From: Micromonospora sp. AMSO31t
GTDB taxonomy: Bacteria; Actinomycetota; Actinomycetes; Mycobacteriales; Micromonosporaceae
Assembly: GCF_008868175.1 (NCBI RefSeq)
Contig: NZ_WBKT01000018.1
Coordinates: 1-61,069 of the forward strand
DNA length: 61,069 nt
Direction: 5' to 3'
Below are positions 38,148 to 46,184 of this stretch, one piece after another. The stretch's first letter is position 1. Each line of letters opens with the position of its first letter. Below the pieces are notes generated by a model. The model made no database searches, had not been told where the DNA came from, and saw only the letters and a list, made by a program, of their open reading frames with translations. The position numbers and the translations under genes are program-made.

Positions 38148-38903
38148 TCAGGCCCTCGGCCCACCGGCCACGTACAGCACCTGGCCGGACACGAAGCCGG
38201 CGGCCTCGCTCACGAAGAACGACACGGCGTGCGCGATGTCCTCCGGCGTGCCGGTGCGGGCGACCGGGATCTGCGCCGCGGCGGCCCGCTTGAACTCGTC
38301 GAACGGCACGCCGAGCCGGGCCGCCGTGGCGGCGGTCATCTCGGTCTCGATGAACCCCGGGGCGATCGCGTTCGCCGTCACCCCGAACTTGCCGAGTTCG
38401 AGCGCGAGGGTCTTGGTGAAGCCCTGGAGCCCGGCCTTCGCGGCCGCGTAGTTGGCCTGACCCCGGTTGCCCAGCGCGGAGGTGCTGGACAGGTTGACGA
38501 TCCGCCCCCAACCCGCGCTGGTCATGTGGCCCTGCACGGCGCGGGTCATCAGGAACGAGCCCCGCAGGTGCACGTTCACCACCGCGTCCCAGTCGTCGGC
38601 GGTCATCTTGAACAGCAGGTTGTCCCGGGTGATGCCGGCGTTGTTGACCAGGACCGTGGGCTCGCCCAACTCCCCGGCGATCCGGTCCACGGCCGCACCC
38701 ACCGCCTCCTCGTCGGCGACGTCGGCGCCGACGGCCACGGCCCGGCCGCCGGCGGCCCGGATCTCGTCGGCGACCGGCGCGCCGGCCGCCTCGTCCAGGT
38801 CGACGACGGCGACGGCGAAGCCGTCGCGGGCCAGCCGCTTCGCGACGCCGGCCCCGATGCCACGGGCCGCTCCGGTGACGACGGCGGTGCGGGTGATGGT
38901 CAT
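38148..38903 (-). CDS. SDR oxidoreductase, FabG-like
   Basis: A 251-residue short-chain dehydrogenase: cofactor loop VTGAARGIGAG, NNAG motif, catalytic Ser in NLSSTSALGNRGQANYAAAKAG with Tyr and Lys. It resembles 3-oxoacyl-ACP/CoA reductases, so it may oxidise the 3-hydroxyacyl-CoA made by the MaoC enzyme. The ATG at 38903 is preceded by GAGG. Fourth gene of the operon. Confidence 0.92.
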   Translation of the reverse strand: MTITRTAVVTGAARGIGAGVAKRLARDGFAVAVVDLDEAAGAPVADEIRAAGGRAVAVGADVADEEAVGAAVDRIAGELGEPTVLVNNAGITRDNLLFKMTADDWDAVVNVHLRGSFLMTRAVQGHMTSAGWGRIVNLSSTSALGNRGQANYAAAKAGLQGFTKTLALELGKFGVTANAIAPGFIETEMTAATAARLGVPFDEFKRAAAAQIPVARTGTPEDIAHAVSFFVSEAAGFVSGQVLYVAGGPRA

Positions 38904-38947
38904 GGCGGGTCAACTCCTCGTTGGGTACGGATGGGGCAGGTGGAGGG

Positions 38948-39931
38948 TCAGGGGACGTACACCACCCGGCCGACGGTGGAGCCGTCGGCGAGCCGCTGCA
39001 CCCCGTCGGCCACCTCGCCGAGCGGGAGGCGCTCGCTGACCAGAGGCCGAACGGCGCCCTGTGCGGCCAGCGCGGTGAGGGCACGGTGGCACTCGACGAC
39101 GGCGGCCGGGTCGTGGCGCTGGTAGAGACCCCAGTGCAGGCCGACGATCGAGTAGTTCTTCACCAGGGCGTGGTTGAGCGCGGCGGACTGGATCCGGCCG
39201 CCGGCGAAGCCGACCACGAGGATCCGGCCCTCGAAGGCGACACACTTCGTCGAACGCTGGTAGGTGTCCCCGCCCACCGGGTCGTAGACGACGTCGGCGC
39301 CCCGGCCGCCGGTCTCGGCCTTCACCACCTCGACGAAGTCCTCGGCGCGCCGGTCCACGACGACGTCCGCGCCGAGGGCGCGGGCCACCTCCGCCTTCTC
39401 CGGGCCGCCCACCACGCCGATGACCCGGGCGCCGGCCGCCCTGCCGAGCTGGACCGCCGCGCTGCCGACGCCGCCGGCCGCGGCGTGCACGAGCAGCGTC
39501 TCACCGGCGCGCAGCCCGGCCCGCCGGTGCAGGCCGAACCAGCCGGTCTGGTAGCCGATGTAGAGGGCGGCCGCCTCGGCGTCGTCGAGCGCCGCGGGCG
39601 CGGGGAACGTGGTCGCCGCGTCCAGCAGCGCGAACTCGGCGAACCCGCCGTACGGCAGCGTCGCGCCGCCGAGCACCCGGTCGCCGACGGCGAACCCGTG
39701 CACCCCCGCGCCGAGGGCGACGACCTCGCCGCACAGCTCCACCCCCGGGGTGAACGGGAGGTCCGGCTTGACCTGGTACTCGCCGCGGCACATGAGCACG
39801 TCGGGGAAGTTGGCCGGACTGGCCAGCACCCGGACCACGAGCTGCCCGGGGCCCGGGGCCGGGTCCGTCACGTCGACGAGCCGCAGCACGTCGACCGGCT
39901 CGCCGAGCGCGGTCACGCGCCATGCCCTCAT
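38948..39931 (-). CDS. NADPH:quinone oxidoreductase-like MDR enzyme
   Basis: A 327-residue zinc-free medium-chain reductase of the quinone oxidoreductase group: GVELCGEVVALGAGV, PYGGFAEF and the cofactor site VHAAAGGVGSAAVQLGR. No zinc ligands are present. It may reduce an enoyl-CoA or quinone within the pathway; substrate unknown. Its ATG overlaps the stop of the upstream SDR by four bases. Confidence 0.91.
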   Translation of the reverse strand: MRAWRVTALGEPVDVLRLVDVTDPAPGPGQLVVRVLASPANFPDVLMCRGEYQVKPDLPFTPGVELCGEVVALGAGVHGFAVGDRVLGGATLPYGGFAEFALLDAATTFPAPAALDDAEAAALYIGYQTGWFGLHRRAGLRAGETLLVHAAAGGVGSAAVQLGRAAGARVIGVVGGPEKAEVARALGADVVVDRRAEDFVEVVKAETGGRGADVVYDPVGGDTYQRSTKCVAFEGRILVVGFAGGRIQSAALNHALVKNYSIVGLHWGLYQRHDPAAVVECHRALTALAAQGAVRPLVSERLPLGEVADGVQRLADGSTVGRVVYVP

Positions 39932-40710
39932 CGGAGACCTCCCTGGTCCTCAAGCTGCCGCTGGAGCGTGTTCATGCCGTGCAGCCAGCGGTCGGTGTCG
40001 GTGGCCCGGTGCCGGTAGTAGTCGGCCACCCGGGGATGCGGCAGGACCAGGAACCGGTCGTCGTGCAGGGCCTGCCACGCCGCCTCGGCCACGTCCTCCG
40101 GGGCGAGCGCACCGTCACGGCTGATGAGGTCCCGCAGCGGTCCGGTGTTGTCGAGCATCCGGGTCCGTACGCCCTGGGGGCAGATGGCCTGCACCACGAT
40201 CCCGCGATGCCGGTAGGTGGCCGACAGCCACTCGGCGAACGCGACGCAGGCGTGCTTGCTGACCGCGTACGCCGGGTTCCCGAGCGTCGTGAGCAGCCCG
40301 GCCGCGGACGCGGTCACCACGAAGCGGCCCGCGCCGCGCTCGACCCAGCCGGGGATCAGCAGTCGCGCGGCGCGGACGTGCGCCATGACGTTCACCTCGT
40401 GGCTCGCCTCCCACTCGGCCTCGGGGGCGTCGAGCCCGCGCCCGCGGTCGATCCCGGCGTTGCCGAACCAGGCGTCGATGTCGCCCAGGTGGCCTCGGGC
40501 GGTCTCGACCAGCGCGGCGACGCCCTGCTCGCCGGCGGCGTCGCCCGGAGCGGCGAACCCGCCGATCGCCTCGGCCACCCCCAGGGCCGCCTCGGCGTCG
40601 AGGTCGTTGACCACGACCCGCGCGCCCTCGGCGGCGAGCCGGGTCGCCAGCGCGCGGCCGATGCCGTGCCCGGCGCCGGTGACGACGACGCCCCTGTCCC
40701 GCACCGGCAT
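39928..40710 (-). CDS. SDR oxidoreductase
   Basis: A 260-residue classical SDR with VVTGAGHGIGRALA, the altered GNAG (for NNAG) motif, Ser in VTASAAGLL and YAVSKH as active site. It has an extra C-terminal stretch (VADYYRHRATDTDRWLHGM) seen in some actinobacterial SDRs. It overlaps the SDR before it by one base and the quinone oxidoreductase gene after it by four, hence strict co-expression. Substrate probably an acyl-CoA-linked or free hydroxy compound. Confidence 0.9.
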   Translation of the reverse strand: MPVRDRGVVVTGAGHGIGRALATRLAAEGARVVVNDLDAEAALGVAEAIGGFAAPGDAAGEQGVAALVETARGHLGDIDAWFGNAGIDRGRGLDAPEAEWEASHEVNVMAHVRAARLLIPGWVERGAGRFVVTASAAGLLTTLGNPAYAVSKHACVAFAEWLSATYRHRGIVVQAICPQGVRTRMLDNTGPLRDLISRDGALAPEDVAEAAWQALHDDRFLVLPHPRVADYYRHRATDTDRWLHGMNTLQRQLEDQGGLR

Positions 40711-41474
40711 CAGACACCTCCGGTGAGGGTGAGGCCGCCGTCGACGACGAGCAGCTGGCCGGTGATCCAGGCGGCGTCCTCGGAGAGCAGGAACGCGACG
40801 ACACTGCCGACGTCGGTGGGGACGCCGAGCCGCCGGAGCGGGTACGCGGCCGCGACCTCCTCCTCGCGGCCCTCGTAGAGGGCGGTGGCGAATCTCGTCT
40901 TCACCACGGCCGGGGCGACCGCGTTCACCCGGATGTCCGGGCCCAGCTCGACGGCGAGCTGCTGGGTGAGGTGGGTCAGCATCGCCTTGCTGGCGCCGTA
41001 GAAGCCGATGCCGGCCGCCGGCCGGACGCCGGCCACCGAGGAGACGTTGACGATCGCGCCCCCGTGCTCGCCCATCCAGGCCCGGTGGACCTGCTGCACC
41101 CAGGACAGCGCGGCGAGGCAGTTCACCTCGAAGACCTTGCGGGCGGCGGCCAGGTCCAGCTCGACCAGCGGCCCGTACGCCGGGTTGATTCCGGTGTTGT
41201 TGACCAGCAGGTCCGCGCCGCCGAAGGCGTCGACGGCCCGGGCCACCACCTCGGCCTGGTGGTCGGGGTCGTCGGCGTGGCCGGCGACGCCGACCGCGCG
41301 CCCGGCGCCCAGCCGGGCGACCGCCTCGTCCAACGCCTCCTGCCTGCGGCCCGTGACCACCACCCGGGCGCCCTCGGCGACCAGCCGCTCGGCGACGGCC
41401 AGGCCGATGCCGCGGCTGGCACCGGTGACGATCGCCGTCCGGCCGGCGAACCTGCTCGACGGGGCCTCCGACAC
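40710..41474 (-). CDS. SDR oxidoreductase, first gene of the catabolic operon
   Basis: A 254-residue SDR: VTGASRGIGLAVAE, NNTGINPAYGP, catalytic SSVAG...YGASKA and the C-terminal VVDGGLTLTGGV. First gene of an eight-gene operon running to 34105 and directly behind a TetR-type palindrome. I prefer GTG 41474 because GGAGGAG lies six bases upstream; GTG 41480 would be too close to that signal. Confidence 0.9.
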   Translation of the reverse strand: MSEAPSSRFAGRTAIVTGASRGIGLAVAERLVAEGARVVVTGRRQEALDEAVARLGAGRAVGVAGHADDPDHQAEVVARAVDAFGGADLLVNNTGINPAYGPLVELDLAAARKVFEVNCLAALSWVQQVHRAWMGEHGGAIVNVSSVAGVRPAAGIGFYGASKAMLTHLTQQLAVELGPDIRVNAVAPAVVKTRFATALYEGREEEVAAAYPLRRLGVPTDVGSVVAFLLSEDAAWITGQLLVVDGGLTLTGGV

Positions 41475-41493
41475 GGCCACCTCCTCCGACTTA

Positions 41494-41509
41494 CTAAGCG
41501 CTTGCTTAG
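41494..41509. promoter_or_regulatory. TetR operator CTAAGC-N4-GCTTAG
   Basis: Perfect 6-bp arms with a 4-base spacer, 20 bases upstream of the first SDR start and about 110 bases from the divergent TetR gene. Position and symmetry suit repression of the catabolic operon by that TetR protein. Confidence 0.78.
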
Positions 41510-41615
41510 GATGTGTCTGAGGGAGTGTGCGACAGCCCGGTGGGCGTCGTCAACAGGTCCGCCCCGGCCGATTTGTGGTATCAATGCCGGCCGAGGCTCA
41601 GGAGGGAAGGACGAC

Positions 41616-42236
41616 GTGGTGACCGACAGCGCCGAGCAGTCCCGCGCCGACGCGACGCGCGCCCGGCTGCTCGACGCCGCCGTCAGCGCGTTCGCCGAGC
41701 GGGGCTTCCACGGCACGACCACCCGCGACATCGCGGCCGCGGCCGGGCTGAGCCCCGCTGCGCTCTACGTGCACCACCGGTCCAAGGAGGAACTGCTCTA
41801 CCTGATCTCGCGGTCGGGGCACGAGCACGTGCTGCGGCTGGTGCGGGAGGCGGTCGCGTCGTCCGCCGACCCGGCCACGGCGCTGCGGCGGGTGGTCCAC
41901 GACTTCGTCGTGACCCACGCCCGCGACCACACCACCACCCGGGTTGTGAACTACGAACTGTCCGCGCTCAGCCCGGCGCACCTGGCCGAGATCCGCGAGA
42001 TCCGCCACCACATCGAGCAGGCGATCCGGCAGCTCGTGGAGGCGGGCGTCACGGCCGGGGTGTTCGAGACCCCGGACCCCCGGATGGCGGCCGCCGCCCT
42101 GCTGTCCCTCGGTGTCGACGTGGGCCGGTGGTACCGGGACGGCGGCGACCTGGTGCCCGAGTACATCGCCGCCCGGTACGCCGAGATGGCGCTGCGGATC
42201 GTCGGCGCCGGGTCACCAGACGCAGGATCGGGGTAG
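41616..42236 (+). CDS. TetR-family regulator of the catabolic operon
   Basis: A 206-residue repressor with N-terminal HTH (RLLDAAVSAFAERGFHGTTTRDIAAAAGLSPAALYVHHRSKEELLYLI) and a C-terminal ligand domain like those of regulators of fatty-acid or steroid catabolism (KstR2-like appearance). Acyl-CoA thioesters are the probable inducers (inference from operon content). GGAGGGAAGG lies upstream of the GTG at 41616; GTG 41619 is equally possible. Its 3' end overlaps the convergent secreted-protein gene by 24 bases. Confidence 0.92.
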   Translation: MVTDSAEQSRADATRARLLDAAVSAFAERGFHGTTTRDIAAAAGLSPAALYVHHRSKEELLYLISRSGHEHVLRLVREAVASSADPATALRRVVHDFVVTHARDHTTTRVVNYELSALSPAHLAEIREIRHHIEQAIRQLVEAGVTAGVFETPDPRMAAAALLSLGVDVGRWYRDGGDLVPEYIAARYAEMALRIVGAGSPDAGSG

Positions 42237-43025
42237 GAACGCCCAGGCGATGCCGCCGGCGAACCGGTTGCCGCGCCACTTCGCCATGATCCACTGGCGG
42301 TCCTTGCTGACGTAGCGGATGTCGATCTGCGCGCCGGCGGGGGCCGCGCCGAGCGGGTGGACGGCGACGGCCGGTCCGGACCCGTACGCCGCGGCGGCCC
42401 CGATGTTGCCGAATGCGGAGCAGGTCGTGCGGGCGGTGGTGGCCTTGAGCCCGCCACCCTTGTTCTCGCTCCACACGCCGTAGGGGCTGCACAGCGGATC
42501 GACGGCGGTGGCGGTGCAGAAGACCTGCTCGGAATGCCACCACCGCAGCTGGTCCGGGGAGCCGTCGGCGTTGCTGGAGCCGGCGACGTTGGGGCCGCCG
42601 GCGCAGCTCGACGACATGAACCCGGTGCGCTCGATGGCGAACTTGCGCGTGCCGTAGGCGTAGGCGCACCCGTCGAAGCTGCCGCCGGCGTAGCCCCAGG
42701 GCCAGCGGGTGATGCCCTCGGTGTTGCCGGCGCTGGCGTCGCCGGTGTCGCGGATGTCCATGTGGTCGAAGCTGGACTTGACGGCGCCGTCGGCGAAGAC
42801 GAAGTCGCGGGCGAACAGGTAGCCGACCATCGGCCCGTTGGCCTTGTAGCTCAGCAGCACCCAGCCCGGTCCCATGCCGGTCTGCGCCCACGAGTCCTCG
42901 GCCGCCGTCTGCACCCGGTTGACGCCGTAGCCCCAGGCGGCGGCGGGGGACGGGGCGGTCAGGGCGGTCACCGCCAGGACGGCCAGCGTCGTCACGAACC
43001 GGGTCACGCCGCGCCACCGGGTCAT
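42213..43025 (-). CDS. Secreted hypothetical protein, about 270 aa
   Basis: A signal peptide (MTRWRGVTRFVTTLAVLAVTALTAPSPAAA) precedes a Trp- and Gly-rich mature domain with six to seven cysteines (FDGCAYAYG, SSSCAGG, VFCTAT, DPLCSPYG, RTTCSAFG, PRSCVW), suggesting a disulphide-stabilised extracellular protein. It is not a family I can name. GAGGAG precedes ATG 43025, and a good promoter lies at 43054-43083. The last 24 bases overlap the convergent TetR gene. Confidence 0.8.
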   Translation of the reverse strand: MTRWRGVTRFVTTLAVLAVTALTAPSPAAAWGYGVNRVQTAAEDSWAQTGMGPGWVLLSYKANGPMVGYLFARDFVFADGAVKSSFDHMDIRDTGDASAGNTEGITRWPWGYAGGSFDGCAYAYGTRKFAIERTGFMSSSCAGGPNVAGSSNADGSPDQLRWWHSEQVFCTATAVDPLCSPYGVWSENKGGGLKATTARTTCSAFGNIGAAAAYGSGPAVAVHPLGAAPAGAQIDIRYVSKDRQWIMAKWRGNRFAGGIAWAFLPRSCVW

Positions 43026-43053
43026 CGTCACTCCTCGATCCGATCCTGGCGAA

Positions 43054-43083
43054 AACCTACATCGTTGTGGGTCGCCGTGGCAA
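43054..43083 (-). promoter_or_regulatory. Promoter of the secreted 270-aa protein
   Basis: On the minus strand, TTGCCA (43083-43078) and TAGGTT (43059-43054) are 18 bases apart and about 30 bases from the start codon. It overlaps an opposite promoter (43065-43094). Confidence 0.6.
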
Positions 43084-43094
43084 TCTGCTACGTT
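43065..43094 (+). promoter_or_regulatory. Promoter of the two small secreted proteins
   Basis: TTGTGG (43065-43070) and TACGTT (43089-43094) are 18 bases apart, 30 bases before the ATG at 43124. It shares about 19 bases with the opposite-strand promoter, so polymerases should compete for one site. Confidence 0.6.
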
Positions 43095-43123
43095 GCCCGC
43101 ACCTTCGAACGAGGGAGATAAAT

Positions 43124-43435
43124 ATGCGAATGTTCGCCAGGGCGGTCGCGGCCGCGACGGCACTGGGCATCGTGCTGGCGGCGCCGCCCGCCGCCCAGGC
43201 CTACGTGGTGCCGCGCCACGCCGTCACCATCTGCCAGAGCGCCAGCTTCTACGACAACTACGACTCGGCGTCGGGCCCCTACGGCCTCAAGCGGGTGCTG
43301 GAGTACGGCAACAAGATCGGGCACACGCCCGGTGCCCACCCGGTCTACAACGGCTGGGCGGCGACGTTCGACTTCGGCCCCAACGACTGGGGCTACCTGC
43401 GCATCGAGTGCATCGGAGGGTACGACTCGTGGTGA
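43124..43435 (+). CDS. Small secreted protein, about 103 aa
   Basis: A signal peptide (MRMFARAVAAATALGIVLAAPPAAQA) and a mature domain of about 75 residues with two cysteines (TICQSA, IECIGG) and many Tyr/Gly residues; possibly SH3-like, but no family is recognised. The ATG at 43124 follows GAGGGAG. It overlaps the next small secreted gene by 4-7 bases. The two may form a secreted pair. Confidence 0.8.
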   Translation: MRMFARAVAAATALGIVLAAPPAAQAYVVPRHAVTICQSASFYDNYDSASGPYGLKRVLEYGNKIGHTPGAHPVYNGWAATFDFGPNDWGYLRIECIGGYDSW

Positions 43436-43731
43436 CCTCGACATCGCGGCCCGCGCGGCTGGCCCGCCTGGGCGTCGCCGCCGCGACGGCCGTCTCCCTG
43501 CTGGCCGTGTCGTCGCCGGCGCGGGCCGCCAACGGCACCATCGGCGTGCGGGAGACCGTGTGCGCCGAGTCGTTGTTCGTCCGCACCGAACCGCTGGGCG
43601 CCTGGATGGGCACCCTGTACGCCGGGCAGACCTTCCAGGTGAAGGGGCCCAGGAGCGGCGGCTACATCTACGGCTTCGCCTACGGCCACGTCAACCGCAA
43701 CGGCTGGGTGCAGGACGGCTGGTTCTGCTGA
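43429..43731 (+). CDS. Small secreted SH3-like protein, about 100 aa
   Basis: A signal peptide (ending SSPARAA) is followed by a mature domain of about 65 residues resembling a bacterial SH3 domain: LFVRTEPLGAWMGTLYAGQTFQV, then GYIYGFAYGHVNRNGWVQDGWFC. Such domains bind cell-wall peptides. Two starts are possible: GTG 43429 (eight bases after GGAGGG) or GTG 43432, which gives a GTGA overlap with the previous gene. Both cysteines probably pair. Confidence 0.8.
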   Translation: MVTSTSRPARLARLGVAAATAVSLLAVSSPARAANGTIGVRETVCAESLFVRTEPLGAWMGTLYAGQTFQVKGPRSGGYIYGFAYGHVNRNGWVQDGWFC

Positions 43732-43744
43732 ACCGCGGTCCCGG

Positions 43745-45373
43745 TCAGCCCACCTTGGGCACGGCCCGGGCGATGATCGCGGCGAAGTCGACACCGCTCG
43801 GCAGGGTGCCGAACGCCTGGCCGTGGTCGCCGCCGAGGCGGGAGGCGCAGAAGGCGTCGGCGACGGCCGGGTGACCGTGCCGCACCAGCAGCGCGCCCTG
43901 CAGGACCAGGGCGAGCCGCTCGACGACCCGGCGGGCCCGCAGTTCGAGGTCGTCGTGGTCGGTCAGGTCCGCCTGCACCTGGCGCAGCGCGGCGTCCAGC
44001 CGCGGGTCCGCCCTGGCGGCGGCGCTCACCTCGGTGCGGAACGCCTCCACGACCTGGGGCTCCCGGGTGACCGCGCGCAGCACGTCCAGGGCGGCCACGT
44101 TGCCGGAGCCCTCCCAGATCGAGTTCAGCGGTGACTCGCGGAACAGTCGCGGCATGCCCGACTCCTCGACGTAGCCGTTGCCGCCCAGGCATTCGAGGGC
44201 CTCGGCGGCGTGTGCCGGCCAGCGCTTGCAGACCCAGTACTTGCCCACGGCGAGGGCGAGCCGCTTGAAGGCCGTCTCCCCGGCGTCGCCGCGGGCGGAC
44301 CGGTCGGTGGCTCCGGCGAGGCGCATCATGAGGACGGTGGCGGCCTCGGACTCGACCGCGAGGTCGGCGAGCACGTTGCGCATGAGCGGCTGGTCGACCA
44401 GGTAACGGCCGAACGTGCGCCGGTGGGTGGCGTGGTGGGCGGCGGTGATCAGCCCCTGGCGCATCCCGGCCGCCGCGCCGATCACGCAGTCGAGGCGGGT
44501 CAGGTTGACCATGTCGATGATGGTGCGCACGCCCCGGCCCTCGTCGCCGACGCGCCAGGCGACGGCGTGCTCGTACTCGATCTCCGCCGAGGCGTTGGAC
44601 CGGTTGCCGAGCTTGTCCTTGAGGCGCATGAGCCGCATCGGGTTGCGCGTGCCGTCCGGCAGGACGCGCGGGACGAGGAAGCAGGTGAGCCCGCCCGGCG
44701 CCTGGGCGAGGGTGAGGAAGACGTCGCACATCGGCGCCGACGTGAACCACTTGTGCCCGACGAGCCGGTAGGTGCCGTCCGGGTCGGGGTGGGCGACGGT
44801 GGTGTTGGCGCGCACGTCCGACCCGCCCTGCTTCTCCGTCATCGACATGCCAGCCAGCAGGCCCCGCTTGGTCAGTGGCGCGCGCAGCGCGAAGTCGTAC
44901 ACGCTCGCGGTGAGCAGCGGCTCGTACCGCGCGGCCAGGTCCGGGTCGTGCCGCAGCGCGGGCACGGCCGCGTAGGTCATCGAGATCGGGCAGCCGTGGC
45001 CGGCGTCGGGTCGCCACACGTAGAACTTGGCCGCCCGGGCCACGTGGGCGCCCGGCCGGTCGTCGGCCCACGGCGCGGCGTGCAGCCCGTGGCCGACGGC
45101 CGTGCCCATCAACTCGTGCCAGGCCGGGTGGAACTCCACCTCGTCGATGCGGTGGCCGGAGCGGTCGTGGGAGCGCAGGACCGGCGGGTGCTCGTTCGCC
45201 AGCCGCCCGTGCTCGATCGCCGGCGCGGCGCCACCGAGCCGGCCGAGTTCGTGCACCTCGGCGGCGGCCCAGCCGGCGCCCTCCCGGTCCAGCCCGTCGA
45301 GCAGCGCCGGGTCGTCCGCCGCGTCGTGGCCGGCCAGCGGGGGAACCTGGTTGAACACCTCGTGTGTCGTCAC
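43745..45373 (-). CDS. AidB-like acyl-CoA dehydrogenase
   Basis: A 542-residue flavoprotein, the same length as E. coli AidB. Motifs include GHGCPISMTYAAVPALR, GMSMTEKQGGSDVRANTT, HKWFTSAPMCDVFLTLAQ and ECLGGNGYVEESGMPRLFRE. AidB-type proteins bind DNA and act in the alkylation response; their dehydrogenase activity is weak. Alternatively it may be an ordinary catabolic enzyme for branched acyl-CoA. GTG 45373 overlaps the TetR stop by four bases, so the pair is one operon. Confidence 0.88.
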   Translation of the reverse strand: MTTHEVFNQVPPLAGHDAADDPALLDGLDREGAGWAAAEVHELGRLGGAAPAIEHGRLANEHPPVLRSHDRSGHRIDEVEFHPAWHELMGTAVGHGLHAAPWADDRPGAHVARAAKFYVWRPDAGHGCPISMTYAAVPALRHDPDLAARYEPLLTASVYDFALRAPLTKRGLLAGMSMTEKQGGSDVRANTTVAHPDPDGTYRLVGHKWFTSAPMCDVFLTLAQAPGGLTCFLVPRVLPDGTRNPMRLMRLKDKLGNRSNASAEIEYEHAVAWRVGDEGRGVRTIIDMVNLTRLDCVIGAAAGMRQGLITAAHHATHRRTFGRYLVDQPLMRNVLADLAVESEAATVLMMRLAGATDRSARGDAGETAFKRLALAVGKYWVCKRWPAHAAEALECLGGNGYVEESGMPRLFRESPLNSIWEGSGNVAALDVLRAVTREPQVVEAFRTEVSAAARADPRLDAALRQVQADLTDHDDLELRARRVVERLALVLQGALLVRHGHPAVADAFCASRLGGDHGQAFGTLPSGVDFAAIIARAVPKVG

Positions 45374-45969
45374 GGCGATACTCCCAGCGCGCGGTGGATG
45401 AACCGGATCAGGTCGGGGATGGTGCCCGGGCCGGCGACCCCGGCGGCCAGCGGGCCGACCATGGCCTCGGCCAGGGCGCCGACCAGCGCGGTCGCGGTCA
45501 GCTCGGGGTCCTGGGCGGGCAGTTCGCCGCTCGCCACCCCCGCCGCCACGTGACCGGCGATCAGGTCGGCGTAGGCCCGGCGGAAGGTGAGCCGCTCGGC
45601 GTCGACGGCCGGGTCGACCGGCTCGGCGAGCAGCGCGTACGCCAGCCGGGGGGACTGCAGGGCGCGGCCGGCGAACGTCTCGACGACGGCCGCCATCTGC
45701 GCGGCGACGGTGGTTCGCTGCGCCGCGGCACGCGCCACGGCGTCCACCTCGCGCTGCGAGGCGGTGCGGAACACCTCGGCGAAGAGGTCGGCCTTGGTGG
45801 GGAAGTGGCGGTAGACCGTGCCGGTCGCGACGCCGGCCCGCTCGGCGACGGCCGCCACCGAGCAGCCCGCGTAGCCGTGGCCGGCCATGATCTCCAGTGC
45901 GGCCGCGATGATCCGCTGCCGGGAGGCGCTCAGCCGGGCCTTCACCCGCTCGGTGCTCCGGTAGGCCAC
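45370..45969 (-). CDS. TetR-family regulator
   Basis: A 199-residue repressor with HTH IIAAALEIMAGHGYAGCSVAAVAERAGVATGTVYRHFPTKADLFAEVF and a TetR C-terminal domain. First gene of a two-gene operon with the AidB-like enzyme, with a candidate operator immediately upstream (45976-45993). The start is uncertain: GTG 45969 lacks a clear Shine-Dalgarno; GTG 45945 has GGAG nearby. Probably autoregulatory. Confidence 0.88.
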   Translation of the reverse strand: MAYRSTERVKARLSASRQRIIAAALEIMAGHGYAGCSVAAVAERAGVATGTVYRHFPTKADLFAEVFRTASQREVDAVARAAAQRTTVAAQMAAVVETFAGRALQSPRLAYALLAEPVDPAVDAERLTFRRAYADLIAGHVAAGVASGELPAQDPELTATALVGALAEAMVGPLAAGVAGPGTIPDLIRFIHRALGVSP

Positions 45970-45975
45970 GCAAGA

Positions 45976-45993
45976 AGTGAACCACCATTCAGT
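45976..45993. promoter_or_regulatory. Candidate TetR operator upstream of TetR/AidB-like operon
   Basis: Imperfect 18-base palindrome A(G/C)TGAA-N6-TTCA(G/C)T, seven bases upstream of the TetR start. The position suits autorepression of the TetR/acyl-CoA dehydrogenase operon. Confidence 0.5.
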
Positions 45994-46085
45994 CCTTGCT
46001 CGCAAGGTCCGTCCGGTTGCGTCCCGGCTGCCGGGATCGCCCGGCGGAATCGGTCACAGCTTGGGTGCGGTCGCCCGTTGTGATC

Positions 46086-46114
46086 TTGGTGGGGCTCCAC
46101 CGATCGGGTACCGT
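46086..46114 (+). promoter_or_regulatory. Candidate promoter of the amino-acid ABC operon
   Basis: TTGGTG (46086-46091) and TACCGT (46109-46114) are separated by 17 bases, about 70 bases upstream of the binding-protein start. GGTGG/CCACC in the spacer form a small inverted repeat. Confidence 0.5.
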
Positions 46115-46184
46115 CCCCTGTCACACCGTCTTTGCACCACCCCTGGCTGGCTGTCATACCAGGGTCGATCGGAGGGACACTGCC

